A stretch of DNA of 25,043 nucleotides from positions 1 to 25,043 of the forward strand of contig JAEZAU010000013.1 in assembly GCA_023430325.1 (NCBI GenBank). Direction: 5' to 3'. Positions 15,085 through 23,675 of this stretch are shown here, piece by piece. A model generated the notes under the pieces. The model did no database searches and was not told the DNA's origin. It saw only the letters and a program-made list of their open reading frames with translations. Position 1 is the stretch's first letter. Each line of letters begins with the position of its first letter. This DNA is from Bacteroidota bacterium (GTDB lineage Bacteria; Bacteroidota; Bacteroidia; Flavobacteriales_F; PHOS-HE28). Made by a program: the position numbers and the translations under genes.

Positions 15085-16398
15085 ATGGGCGTACTGAAAA
15101 AGCTATCGTGGCACAAATGGCCGCTGGCCGCCTGCCTGCTGTCCTTCCTCTTCATAGCCTATGGTGTAGCGCTTGTCTCAAGCACACGCAGCCTGCAGGC
15201 CCAGATCAACAAAGAGGTGGAACTGCTGGAGGAACTGCGCATGATAAAGGATGAGATCGATCTGCTCGGTCCGGCCCATCGCATCGAGGTCGATTCACGG
15301 CAGTATCAATGGGGCGACGGCCTTGGCCGCCTGCGTGAGAAGATCGCCTCAGTAGGTGAAGGTCACAGCAACAGTCCAGCGGTGCAGGATATGCTTCCCG
15401 CCCTGGACCAGATCCTCTACCGCACGGACAGTTTACACCGTGAAGCAATGATCGGGGTGGTGCAGAAGACCGATGCGCGGAACATTGATGCCATACTGCA
15501 CATCATGTTACAACGGGCACAGAAGGTCGTAGATCGTGCCTCCCGCGGGGTGCATGAGAACGATCTTGCCGTTCACAGCGAGACACTGAGCTCCCGTTGG
15601 GATGAAGCCGAGGTACTATTGGTGATGGCCTGTTTGATGGCTGTGATCTTTGCATGGCTGGTTGCCATGAGCAACAGGTTACTGGCACGTAGCAGGGAAC
15701 ATTCCAGGGAACTTTCCGCCGCAAAGGCCGAGTTGGAACGTACCAACAAGGACCTTCGTGAGACCATGTTGAGCAAGGAGGAGAAGGAGATCATGATCAA
15801 GGAGATCCACCATCGGGTGAAGAACAATCTGCAGATCGTCAAGAGCCTGATCCGTTTCCAGATGCATCAGGTGAAGGACCCGAAAGTGACCGAACTCTTC
15901 AATGAGTGTGTAAATCGCGTAAGCGCCATGGCCCTCGTTCATGAACAGACCTATTTGAGCAAGGACCTGGCGAACATCGATGTGAGCACGTATCTGACGC
16001 ATCTGACACGTGATCTTTGTCAAGCCTATACGATCGATACGGACCTTTCCCTCGATATTCGCATCAACATACCCACCCTTGGAGTGGACACTTTGATCCC
16101 GCTTGGTCTGTTGATCAATGAGATCATCTCCAATGCCCTGAAATATGCCTTTGATGGGCGCCGAAGCGGAACGATCATGGTACATCTGGATGGTGGGCCG
16201 CAAGGACTGCATCTGATGATCGGCGATGATGGCATCGGCCTGAAGGATCCTTCAAAATGGAGAAGTCCCCAAAGCCTTGGCATGGAGCTCATACATACCT
16301 TGAGCGATCAACTTGATGCGGAGATAGAACTGATGGAGCGGTCAGGAACGGTCTACAGGATCTCTTCCATGAAAGGCCGCCAGCAGAAGCGGGCCTAA
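15085..16398 (+). CDS. Membrane sensor histidine kinase, HisKA_2 type
   Basis: A 437-residue inner-membrane kinase. Helix TM1 (about 12-32) and TM2 (about 177-197) flank an extracytoplasmic, mostly helical sensor region of about 145 residues. A coiled coil (about 205-235) leads to the HisKA_2 phospho-acceptor motif MIKEIHHRVKNNLQIVKSLI (238-257), with the active histidine at 242 or 243. The HATPase domain has the N-box GLLINEIISNALKYAF (341-356) and G1 box GDDGIGL (380-386). Kinases of this PdtaS-like group often phosphorylate receivers encoded elsewhere, and no regulator is adjacent. The two orphan receivers 2.3 kb upstream are the nearest candidates. The signal sensed is unknown. Confidence 0.92.
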   Translation: MGVLKKLSWHKWPLAACLLSFLFIAYGVALVSSTRSLQAQINKEVELLEELRMIKDEIDLLGPAHRIEVDSRQYQWGDGLGRLREKIASVGEGHSNSPAVQDMLPALDQILYRTDSLHREAMIGVVQKTDARNIDAILHIMLQRAQKVVDRASRGVHENDLAVHSETLSSRWDEAEVLLVMACLMAVIFAWLVAMSNRLLARSREHSRELSAAKAELERTNKDLRETMLSKEEKEIMIKEIHHRVKNNLQIVKSLIRFQMHQVKDPKVTELFNECVNRVSAMALVHEQTYLSKDLANIDVSTYLTHLTRDLCQAYTIDTDLSLDIRINIPTLGVDTLIPLGLLINEIISNALKYAFDGRRSGTIMVHLDGGPQGLHLMIGDDGIGLKDPSKWRSPQSLGMELIHTLSDQLDAEIELMERSGTVYRISSMKGRQQKRA

Positions 16399-16442
16399 CC
16401 GCTCATCCCCGACGCTGCTGGAACTTCCAACGAGGCGATCTC

Positions 16443-16450
16443 TAATTTCG
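16443..16450 (+). promoter_or_regulatory. Possible -7 promoter element of the prolyl oligopeptidase gene (TAATTTCG)
   Basis: TAATTTCG differs by one base from TAnnTTTG and lies 34-41 bases upstream of the ATG at 16484, in the 85-base gap after the kinase gene. A -33 element is not clear. Confidence 0.45.
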
Positions 16451-16483
16451 TGCGGCCGCACTTTATCGCGGCATTCGCCAGTC

Positions 16484-18658
16484 ATGAGGAACCTAACTTT
16501 CTTTGGGCCCTTGTTCGCCTTTGCTACCGTTAGCGTATTTGCACAAGGACCACAACAGATGGTCTATCCAGAAACGAAGAAATTGGAAGGTGTGGGAGAT
16601 GACCTGCACGGAACGTATGTGGCCGATCCTTATCGATGGCTGGAGAATGATACCAGCGCAGAAACGGCAGATTGGGTGAAGCGGCAGAACGCCGTGACCG
16701 ACGCCTATCTGGAAAAGATCCCCTACCGTAAGAATATCGCACAACGTTACGAGCAGCTCTTCAATTTCCAGAAGGTGAGCGCGCCCATAAAGGTCGGTGA
16801 CCTGTACTTCCAATATCGCAACAGCGGTCTGCAGAACCAGAGTGTGATCTACGTCCGCAAGGGGATCGATGGAGAGGACAAGGTCTTCATCGATCCGAAC
16901 GCCATCGATCCAAAAGGCACCACTAGCATCAGCCTTGGTGGTCATAGCCGGGACCATCGGTACATGGTGGTGAACATCCAGCGCGCCGGCAGTGACTGGC
17001 AGGAATTCGAAGTGTGGGACCTCAAGGAGATGAAGAAGCTTTCCGACAGGTTGGATTGGATCAAGTTCAGCGGTGCCAGTTGGTACAAGGACGGTTTCTT
17101 TTACAGCCGCTATCCTACCCCGGCGAAGGGCACCGAATTGAGCGCCGCCAGTCAATGGCAGAAGGTCTATTACCACAAGCTCGGCGATCCACAGGAAAAG
17201 GACCAGCTCGTCTATGAGAACACCGAGAACCCGAACCTATATATGGGCTTGGGTGTCACCGAAGGTGAAGAGTTCGCAACATTGTACATCAGCACCGGCA
17301 CTGATGGGTTCGAGCAATATTTCCATGATCTGCGCAAAGGAGGCATCCCCATTCCTGCCACGAAATGGATCCCGCTACAGATCGGTTTCGAGCAAAAGAC
17401 AAGCATCCTTGAGTATGACCCCAAGCGCGATCGGCTGCTCGTGCGTACCGATGTGGATGCGCCCACCTATCGCCTGGTGGCCGTGGATCCTTCTAGACCT
17501 GAAAAGGAGAATTGGAAGGATATCATTCCAGCAAAGAAGGATCTGCTGGAAAGCGTGAGCATCACCGGAGGAAAGCTCTTTGCAGAGTATCTGAAGGATG
17601 TGACCACACGGATCTACCGTTATGAAATGGACGGCAGTGGTGAGACAGAAGTACAGTTACCCGGATTGGGATCGGCCGGCGGTTTTGGTGGCGAACGAGA
17701 GGACACTTCCACCTTCTACAGCTTCTCCAGTTTCACCGATCCCGGGACCATCTACCGCTATGACATCGCCAGCGGGAAGAGCGAGATCTATTTCCGACCC
17801 GAATTGAAGTTCGATCCCGAACAATACGTCACCGAACAGGTATTCTATCCCAGTAAGGATGGCACCAAGATCCCCATGTTCATCGTGTACAAGAAGGGCT
17901 TGAAGAAGGATGGCCAGAACCCTGCACTTCTTTACGCTTACGGTGGATTCAATATCAGTCTGAGCCCCAGCTTCAGCACCAGCAGGATGATCTTGCTTGA
18001 GCAGGGTGGTGTCTTCGCACTTGCCAACATACGTGGTGGTGGCGAATACGGCGAGGAATGGCACAAGGCCGGCATGAAGGAGAAGAAGCAGAACGTCTTC
18101 GATGACTTCATAGCCGCGGGCGAATACCTGGTGAAGGAGAAATACACCAGCAGCGATCGCATGGCCATGGAAGGTGGAAGCAATGGAGGATTATTGGTCG
18201 GGGCTGTCATGACCCAACGTCCAGAGTTGTTCAAGGTGGCTTTCCCCGCAGTGGGAGTATTGGACATGCTACGCTTCCAGAAATTCACTGCAGGCTTCGG
18301 CTGGGTGCCGGAATACGGCAGTGCAGAAACGAGCGTAGAGGAATTCAACTATCTGCGTAAATATTCTCCCCTGCACAACCTTAAGAGAGGCACCGATTAT
18401 CCGGCTACGATGGTGATGACGGCCGATCATGATGATCGCGTGGTACCCGCACACAGCTTCAAGTTCATCAGTGCCTTGCAGGAAGCACATATAGGCGACG
18501 ATCCGGTACTGATCCGCGTGGAAACGGATGCTGGACATGGCGCTGGTAAACCAACCCACATGATCATTGAAGAACAGGCTGACAAATGGTCTTTCTTTTT
18601 CAATAATGTCGGAGTGAGACCCAACTATGACTTTTTGGACAGGACCTTGAAAAAGTAG
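16484..18658 (+). CDS. Secreted prolyl oligopeptidase (S9A)
   Basis: A 724-residue serine peptidase that cleaves short peptides after proline. An N-terminal signal peptide (FFGPLFAFATVSVFA, cleavage near Gln21) predicts a periplasmic location. The N-terminal S9 signature is PYRWLENDTSAETADWV (49-65), followed by a seven-bladed propeller (about 90-430). The alpha/beta hydrolase domain starts near 450. The catalytic triad is Ser566 (EGGSNGGLLVGA), Asp651 (TADHDDRVVPAHSFKF) and His685 (DAGHGAG). LANIRGGGEYGEEWH at 513-527 is a further family block. Length fits the family (about 700 residues plus signal peptide). It is monocistronic: an 85-base gap precedes it and a strong terminator follows the stop by 16 bases. 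Confidence 0.96.
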   Translation: MRNLTFFGPLFAFATVSVFAQGPQQMVYPETKKLEGVGDDLHGTYVADPYRWLENDTSAETADWVKRQNAVTDAYLEKIPYRKNIAQRYEQLFNFQKVSAPIKVGDLYFQYRNSGLQNQSVIYVRKGIDGEDKVFIDPNAIDPKGTTSISLGGHSRDHRYMVVNIQRAGSDWQEFEVWDLKEMKKLSDRLDWIKFSGASWYKDGFFYSRYPTPAKGTELSAASQWQKVYYHKLGDPQEKDQLVYENTENPNLYMGLGVTEGEEFATLYISTGTDGFEQYFHDLRKGGIPIPATKWIPLQIGFEQKTSILEYDPKRDRLLVRTDVDAPTYRLVAVDPSRPEKENWKDIIPAKKDLLESVSITGGKLFAEYLKDVTTRIYRYEMDGSGETEVQLPGLGSAGGFGGEREDTSTFYSFSSFTDPGTIYRYDIASGKSEIYFRPELKFDPEQYVTEQVFYPSKDGTKIPMFIVYKKGLKKDGQNPALLYAYGGFNISLSPSFSTSRMILLEQGGVFALANIRGGGEYGEEWHKAGMKEKKQNVFDDFIAAGEYLVKEKYTSSDRMAMEGGSNGGLLVGAVMTQRPELFKVAFPAVGVLDMLRFQKFTAGFGWVPEYGSAETSVEEFNYLRKYSPLHNLKRGTDYPATMVMTADHDDRVVPAHSFKFISALQEAHIGDDPVLIRVETDAGHGAGKPTHMIIEEQADKWSFFFNNVGVRPNYDFLDRTLKK

Positions 18659-18674
18659 CCGGTCGATCTTGATC

Positions 18675-18715
18675 AAAGGCGCTGCATGCTCAGGCATGCA
18701 GCGCCTTTTTGTTTT
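18675..18715 (+). terminator. Rho-independent terminator after the prolyl oligopeptidase gene
   Basis: A perfect 12-base stem, GGCGCTGCATGC (18678-18689) with GCATGCAGCGCC (18694-18705), closes a 4-base loop. The stem extends by three A-T pairs, and a T-rich run (TTTTTGTTTT) follows. It starts 16 bases after the TAG stop. Confidence 0.95.
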
Positions 18716-18745
18716 AGGCCTGCAAGACAGTTCTTCAGCAGGCCT
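18716..18745. repeat. 8-base inverted repeat directly after the terminator
   Basis: AGGCCTGC (18716-18723) pairs exactly with GCAGGCCT (18738-18745) around a 14-base loop. There is no T-tract. It sits in the untranslated 239 bases between the terminator and the next start codon at 18955, where I see no gene. Confidence 0.35.
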
Positions 18746-18954
18746 TGACCGGTGGATATAATCTTGACAAAGGATCATGATAGGCGTACAACAGAGCGAA
18801 GAGTTTTGGCCCGACGTGCATAAGATCAGGAAAGGCTTGATGGGAGCGGCCTTCGGTGATCCGCCATCAACATATGACTTGTCCTGCCAGCTCCATGAAT
18901 GTGGAAAAGCATAACGAATTGTGCCAATTTGGACATCCCCTATCCGCTTCTTCC

Positions 18955-19893
18955 ATGTTCCGGTCCCTCTTCCTGTTGGTGAGCTGTACGCTGGCTCATG
19001 TCCTCGTATCCCAGTCGATAGCACCGCGTGGGGTGGTGGCCACCGGAGGAACGAGCCCCAACGGGGAACTCAGCTGGAGCGTGGGCCAGGTGACGGGGTA
19101 CACATTTCCCGGAGCAAGCAACATCATTACCGCCGGCATTCAACAACCCGATCTCCTCAACATCTCACTGCAGTTGAAGGTCTTTCTTGGCGGTCCTTAT
19201 CAAAGCATTCCCGGTCTGATGATGGATGCGTTGCGATCGGCATCGCTCCTGCCCTTGCAGGAACCTTACACTGCTCTGGGTTTCCAACACTTTGGTGGAG
19301 GTGGTGAGCAGATGGCGGCACCGGTGTTGGCCACTTCAGGCAATGATGCCATAGTGGATTGGCTCTTCATCGAATTACGCGCGGCTGATCAGCAGACGGT
19401 GATGGCCACAAGGGCCGCGTTGATACAGCGCGATGGTGATGTGGTGGAGACAGATGGTGTATCACCGGTCAGGATCAGCGCAGGTCCTGGCAGTTATCAT
19501 CTGGCGATAAGGCATCGCAATCACCTCGCAATAATGACCGCCTTTCCGATCCTGTTCGCCGCACAACCCTCACCGATCGACCTGACGGACGGCAGTACAC
19601 CATTGTACGGCACGGCTGCACAAATGATCTCTTCCGGCGTGAACATGCTGTGGCCCGGAGATGCCAACGGTGATGGATCGATAAGGTATTCCGGTTCCAA
19701 CAACGATCGCACCGTAGTACTGAATGCAGTGGGCGCCACCACCTTCCTCTCGCCCGTTACGGCCTATCATCGTGCCGATGTGAACCTCAACGGCCAGACC
19801 GGTTATTCCGGCTCCAACAACGATCGCACGGTAATTCTCAATAGTGTTGGCGCCACGAGCTTCCTTACCGCGAGGACCGCTCAACTTCCATAA
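18955..19893 (+). CDS. Secreted protein with two dockerin-like acidic repeats
   Basis: A 312-residue exported protein of a type common in Bacteroidota but without known function. The ATG at 18955 begins a signal peptide (MFRSLFLLVSCTLAHVLVS); the frame is open about 33 codons further upstream without an export signal. Residues 27-65 contain the Bacteroidota module LSWSVGQVTGYTF...ITAGIQQPDL, often found next to T9SS tails. A middle domain (about 72-210) begins LQLKVFLGGPYQ. The C-terminus holds two tandem repeats (about 235-274 and 275-304): GDANGDGSIRYSGSNNDRTV and DVNLNGQTGYSGSNNDRTV, each followed by a V(V/I)LN.VGAT.FL segment. Their D-x-N-x-(D/N)-G loops suggest calcium binding. No T9SS sorting domain follows. 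The next gene starts 29 bases later, so an operon with the MopE-like protein is likely. Confidence 0.82.
   Translation: MFRSLFLLVSCTLAHVLVSQSIAPRGVVATGGTSPNGELSWSVGQVTGYTFPGASNIITAGIQQPDLLNISLQLKVFLGGPYQSIPGLMMDALRSASLLPLQEPYTALGFQHFGGGGEQMAAPVLATSGNDAIVDWLFIELRAADQQTVMATRAALIQRDGDVVETDGVSPVRISAGPGSYHLAIRHRNHLAIMTAFPILFAAQPSPIDLTDGSTPLYGTAAQMISSGVNMLWPGDANGDGSIRYSGSNNDRTVVLNAVGATTFLSPVTAYHRADVNLNGQTGYSGSNNDRTVILNSVGATSFLTARTAQLP
19687..19866 (+). repeat. Tandem coding repeat, period 117 bases
   Basis: The stretch from 19687 (TATTCCGGTTCCAACAACGA) recurs from 19804 with a few base changes over about 62 bases, in frame (39 codons). It encodes the YSGSNNDRTV block of the dockerin-like repeats. 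Differences are largely at third positions, suggesting selection on the protein repeat. Confidence 0.75.
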
Positions 19894-19922
19894 CATCACC
19901 CTCATCCACCCCACCCCACCCC

Positions 19923-22664
19923 ATGCGCCCGATCCATCTTCTCGCATGCCTGTTCCTATCCCTTCTGCTGAACGCCCAGGTGCCGCAGGCGCTGGAATTC
20001 CAGGGGATCGCACGGGACAATTCAGGCAACCCACTACCGTCGCAGGGCATTGCGCTTCGGCTTTCGGTGATCAACAGCACTCCGGTGGGTCCGGTGGTCT
20101 ACCAGGAATCTCACGCCGTGAACACGTCTGCATTGGGCCTTTTCACCGTACAGATCGGTAACGGATCTGCGCTTCTTGGAGCTTTCAATACAATAGCCTG
20201 GGCCGCAGGTCCCTACTATTTGAAGGTCGAGTTCGACCCCGCTGGCGGATCGAACTTCCAGGATATGGGCACCACGCAGTTCCTGAGCGTACCTTATGCG
20301 TTCGTCGCCGGAAGCAGCCTGAATTGTTTTTCCGTTTCGATGTTGGGTGATACTCTTTACCAGGGCAACGGATGTTCTGTGATCATCCCTGGCATCAGCG
20401 CTGCCAATGGAGGTTGTGCGGATGATGATCAGGATGGTTTCTACGATCAGGCCGGCTGCGGAACCCCGATCGATTGTGATGATGAGGATCCTTCAGTTGC
20501 GCCGGACTTCACCTTCTACCAGGATCTGGATGGCGATGGATTCGGCACGAACATGCAGATCTACGAAGGGTGTGAGCCACCTCCTGGCTTTGCCGCTCTG
20601 AACGGCGATTGCGATGATACCGACCCACAGATCTTCCCTGGCCAGAACTGCAGCCAGTTCTGCAACGCTTCCGATCAAGCGTGGCTGGATCAGAACATGG
20701 TGGAATATTTTGGATACCTGTCAGAAGCCTTCATCAATTGTGGTTTCCCATCTACACAACAGGGTTTCGAATGCATAGAGGACTATCTCCTGAACATGGG
20801 TATACCGATCTCTTCCCCATGTCATTCGTGCGGTATAGCAGCAATGGGCTGCATCATGCAGAATTGCATGGGACAGTGCCTTAGCGGTCAATCACAATGT
20901 TTCCTCTGCGCGGCGAATTCAGGCTGCCTTTCTGGTTTCATCACTTGCGCCAGTCTTACGGATGCTGATGGTGATGGCTGGTCTTCAGGTTCTGATTGTG
21001 ATGATGCCGATCCGAGCACGCATCCCTATGCAATTGAGATCTGCGATGGCCAGGACAATGATTGTGATGGCATTGTTGATGAAGGTGTGAACACACAGAC
21101 CGATCCAAACAACTGCGGTGCATGTGGCGTGGTCTGCCCCAACGGATCCGGATGCATCAACGGAAGTTGTGCTCCCTGCACCGATAACGATCAGGATGGA
21201 TACACTACATGTGATGGTGACTGCGATGATTCCAATTTGAATGTCAATCCCGGTACTGTGGATATCTGTGATGGTGTGGACAACAATTGTGATGGCATCA
21301 TCGATGAAGACCTTGCTTATGACGTCATGAATTGTGGCGCTTGCGAAGTGGTTTGCCCTGCACCGCCCAACAGTTCAGCGTACTGCACCGATGGCATCTG
21401 CGGGTTCTTCTGCGATCCCGATTATGCGGACTGCGACGGCGACCCGGTGAACGGGTGTGAGACCTACCTTCTCAGCAATGCGAATTGTGGCGGATGCAAT
21501 TTGCCATGTCCACAAGGCACTACCTGTTCCAACGGTATTTGTGTTTCCACTTGTTCGATCGATGCGGATTGCCCCTCTGGTATGATCTGCCAGAACGGCA
21601 TCTGTGTGCCCGACTGTCCCGATGCGGATTCCGACGGTTACACCACTTGCGATGGCGACTGCGATGATACCAATGCCAGTTTCAATCCTGGCGCCATGGA
21701 TGATTGCAATGGCAATGACAACAACTGCGATGGGATAATAGCCAATTCTGTGGACCAGGATGCGGATGGCTTCACCTCCTGTGCTGGCGATTGTGATGAC
21801 ACGAACGCACAGGTATGGCCAGGTGCAACAGAGATATGCGATGGTCTTGACAATGATTGTGATGGCCTGTTGGATGAGGACGGCATTTGCCCACCATCCT
21901 GCACCGATGGCATCCAGAACGGCCAGGAGACAGGGGTGGATTGTGGCGGACCCGATTGTCCACCATGTCAGCAATGTACAGATAACGACCAGGATGGTTT
22001 CACCACCTGTAATGGAGACTGCAATGATGCGAATGCCGCGATCAATCCAGCGGCCTTCGAGCAATGTGATGGCATCGACAATGATTGCGATGGACAGATC
22101 GATGAAGGGTTCGGGACCATCACCTGCGGCACAGGTGCGTGTCAGGTGACCATTTCCGCATGTGCCAACGGCCAGATGCAGAATTGCGTTCCAAATTCTC
22201 CTTCGATCGAAGTTTGCGATGCCATCGATAATGATTGCGATGGCATGGTGGATGAAGAGAACGTATGCTCTTCGTCCTGTACGAATGGAATAAAGGATGG
22301 AGCCGAAACCGGTGCGGATTGTGGTGGTCCTTCATGCCCGCCATGTTCAGCAGGTCAGGGCTGTCTTTTAAACAATGATTGTGGCCCAGGGTTGATCTGT
22401 CAGGGTGGGATCTGTGTCACGGCCCCATGTCCCCCGGGAATGCTCGATTGCGATGGCCTATCATTCAAAGGCTGCGAGACCGATGTGCAATCCGATCCTG
22501 CGAATTGCGGCGGATGTGACCTTGTTTGTTCTTTCCCCAATGCGATTGCTGGCTGCACAAGTGGCCAATGTGTGATCGTGGGTTGTGACCCTGGTTATGC
22601 GGATTGCGATGGCCTATCATTCAATGGCTGCGAAGTACAAGGCAATTGCATTCCGCAGGACTGA
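19923..22664 (+). CDS. Large secreted cysteine-rich MopE-like metal-binding-repeat protein
   Basis: A 913-residue exported protein. The signal peptide is about residues 1-18. A Bacteroidota N-terminal domain follows (about 20-130: ALEFQGIARDNSGNPL through LSVPYAFVAGS), then a GDTLYQGNGCSVIIPGIS linker. From residue 166 onward it is cysteine-rich and repetitive, with about seven D-x-D-x-DG...GDCDD units and six C-(D/N)-(G/A)-x-DN-(D/N)-CDG motifs (for example EICDGQDNDCDGIVDEG), the pattern of the MopE/putative metal-binding motif. Interleaved are two CT-(D/N)-GI...DCGGP.CPPC units and myxobacterial-type NCGGC...NGCE units near the end. One motif (DDCNGNDNNCDGIIAN) is degenerate. Calcium or copper binding is inferred. 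There is no transmembrane helix or T9SS tail; the protein ends GNCIPQD. Probably an extracellular or surface structural/adhesive protein, in an operon with the preceding gene. Confidence 0.88.
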   Translation: MRPIHLLACLFLSLLLNAQVPQALEFQGIARDNSGNPLPSQGIALRLSVINSTPVGPVVYQESHAVNTSALGLFTVQIGNGSALLGAFNTIAWAAGPYYLKVEFDPAGGSNFQDMGTTQFLSVPYAFVAGSSLNCFSVSMLGDTLYQGNGCSVIIPGISAANGGCADDDQDGFYDQAGCGTPIDCDDEDPSVAPDFTFYQDLDGDGFGTNMQIYEGCEPPPGFAALNGDCDDTDPQIFPGQNCSQFCNASDQAWLDQNMVEYFGYLSEAFINCGFPSTQQGFECIEDYLLNMGIPISSPCHSCGIAAMGCIMQNCMGQCLSGQSQCFLCAANSGCLSGFITCASLTDADGDGWSSGSDCDDADPSTHPYAIEICDGQDNDCDGIVDEGVNTQTDPNNCGACGVVCPNGSGCINGSCAPCTDNDQDGYTTCDGDCDDSNLNVNPGTVDICDGVDNNCDGIIDEDLAYDVMNCGACEVVCPAPPNSSAYCTDGICGFFCDPDYADCDGDPVNGCETYLLSNANCGGCNLPCPQGTTCSNGICVSTCSIDADCPSGMICQNGICVPDCPDADSDGYTTCDGDCDDTNASFNPGAMDDCNGNDNNCDGIIANSVDQDADGFTSCAGDCDDTNAQVWPGATEICDGLDNDCDGLLDEDGICPPSCTDGIQNGQETGVDCGGPDCPPCQQCTDNDQDGFTTCNGDCNDANAAINPAAFEQCDGIDNDCDGQIDEGFGTITCGTGACQVTISACANGQMQNCVPNSPSIEVCDAIDNDCDGMVDEENVCSSSCTNGIKDGAETGADCGGPSCPPCSAGQGCLLNNDCGPGLICQGGICVTAPCPPGMLDCDGLSFKGCETDVQSDPANCGGCDLVCSFPNAIAGCTSGQCVIVGCDPGYADCDGLSFNGCEVQGNCIPQD

Positions 22665-22678
22665 TCTATTCACCTGAA

Positions 22679-22715
22679 AAAGATAAAGCTCCGGTATTTC
22701 CGGGGCTTTATCTTT
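22679..22715 (+). terminator. Rho-independent terminator after the MopE-like gene (probably bidirectional)
   Basis: AAAGATAAAGCTCCGG (22679-22694) pairs with CCGGGGCTTTATCTTT (22700-22715) with a single T-G wobble around a 5-base loop. A-rich and T-rich flanks allow function in both directions, so it may also serve the convergent metallopeptidase gene. It begins 15 bases after the stop codon. Confidence 0.9.
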
Positions 22716-22751
22716 TGTACTAGAGATAAGCAAAGTTCGAAAAGCACGGGT

Positions 22752-22795
22752 CATGACCATGGAGTACCCTCACCTGGTCATGCTCACTTGAGTGA
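22752..22795. repeat. Two small inverted repeats downstream of the YpfJ-type gene
   Basis: CATGACCA (22752-22759) pairs with TGGTCATG (22775-22782). Directly beside it, TCACT (22784-22788) pairs with AGTGA (22791-22795). They lie in the short gap between convergent genes, 15 bases beyond the metallopeptidase stop, and could act as a 3' hairpin. No T-tract was seen. Confidence 0.35.
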
Positions 22796-22809
22796 AGGCG
22801 AATGAAGCG

Positions 22810-23649
22810 TCACCGGCTGCTCGCGAACGTATCGCCATCATTAATATCCCCGCTCTCATAGCCTTTGCGGAACCAGTACATACGCTGCTCTGAAGTTCCG
22901 TGGGTGAACGATTCAGGGACCACGTACCCTTGCGCTTGTTTCTGGAGCCGGTCATCACCGATCGCGTTCGCTGCGCGCAAGGCTTCCTCCACATCACCCG
23001 CCTCCAGCAGGTCCTTTCGCGCGGTGTGGTGGGCCCAAACGCCTGCCAAAAAATCAGCCTGCAGTTCGAAACGCACCGATGCCTCATTGTACTTCTCCTT
23101 ACTTGCTCCCTGCTGGCGCAAACGTTCCAGAATGCGTGTGGTGCCTAGCAATGTCTGCACATGATGACCCACTTCATGCGCCACCACATATGCCATGGCA
23201 AAATCACCCGGCGCGCCGAAGCGTTTGCGCAATTCATCATAGAATGAAAGATCGATGTACAACTGTTGATCGGCGGGACAATAGAAAGGACCGGTGGCTG
23301 ATGAGGCCGAGCCACACGCTGAATTTACAGCGCCGGTGAATAGTACCAGAGTAGGCTCAACATATTGCGCCCCGTGCCCGGCGAACACGCGGTTCCATAC
23401 ATCTTCGGTCTCTTTCAAGACCACCGATACGAACTGGGCAAGCGAGTCCTCTGCAGCCTGTTCTTCAGCGGAAAGTTGTCTGTCCGATCCTCCGGTTTGT
23501 TGGATCTGCGAGAGGTCCACTTCACCTCCCAGAAAAGCGTTCACCAGGAACGCCAGAATACCGATGATGCCACCGCCTATCGCAATGGGACCACCCATGC
23601 CGCGCCTGTCCTGCACATTGCGGCTCCCCTGTCTTCCCTGCCAACGCAT
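22810..23649 (-). CDS. ypfJ: YpfJ-family neutral zinc metallopeptidase, membrane-anchored
   Basis: A 279-residue protein of the YpfJ/KPN_02809 putative neutral zinc metallopeptidase family (PF04228). Family features are the N-terminal MRWQGRQGSRNVQDRRG, a single transmembrane helix (about 20-40, GGPIAIGGGIIGILAFLVNA), the domain start VWNRVF (84-89), the YCPADQQLYIDLSFYDEL block, and the zincin motif AHEVGHHVQ (157-165: His158, Glu159, His162). A further acidic residue in RFELQADFLAGVWAHH (193-208) is the likely third ligand. The ending TSEQRMYWFRKGYESGD is also conserved. Length is normal for the family. The physiological substrate is unknown. It is the last gene of a minus-strand cluster, 26 bases after the STAS-like gene. 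Confidence 0.95.
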   Translation of the reverse strand: MRWQGRQGSRNVQDRRGMGGPIAIGGGIIGILAFLVNAFLGGEVDLSQIQQTGGSDRQLSAEEQAAEDSLAQFVSVVLKETEDVWNRVFAGHGAQYVEPTLVLFTGAVNSACGSASSATGPFYCPADQQLYIDLSFYDELRKRFGAPGDFAMAYVVAHEVGHHVQTLLGTTRILERLRQQGASKEKYNEASVRFELQADFLAGVWAHHTARKDLLEAGDVEEALRAANAIGDDRLQKQAQGYVVPESFTHGTSEQRMYWFRKGYESGDINDGDTFASSR

Positions 23650-23675
23650 GTCTATCTAACCGTTGTTCGTCGATA

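Noticed and set aside
18757..18762. TATAAT box upstream of the dockerin-like protein
   Set aside because: It would be a proteobacterial-type -10, but the preceding TTGACC is far too close for a -35, and Bacteroidota use TAnnTTTG. Likely chance.
18269..19024. Minus-strand open frame of 251 codons across the end of the prolyl oligopeptidase gene
   Set aside because: It runs antisense through conserved catalytic sequence and a strong plus-strand terminator; no domain or signal was recognised.
20418..22664. Recurring DNA blocks in the MopE-like gene, considered as a CRISPR-like array
   Set aside because: The repeats are in frame, vary in length and sequence, and encode MopE-type protein motifs within one open gene; there is no uniform repeat-spacer pattern.
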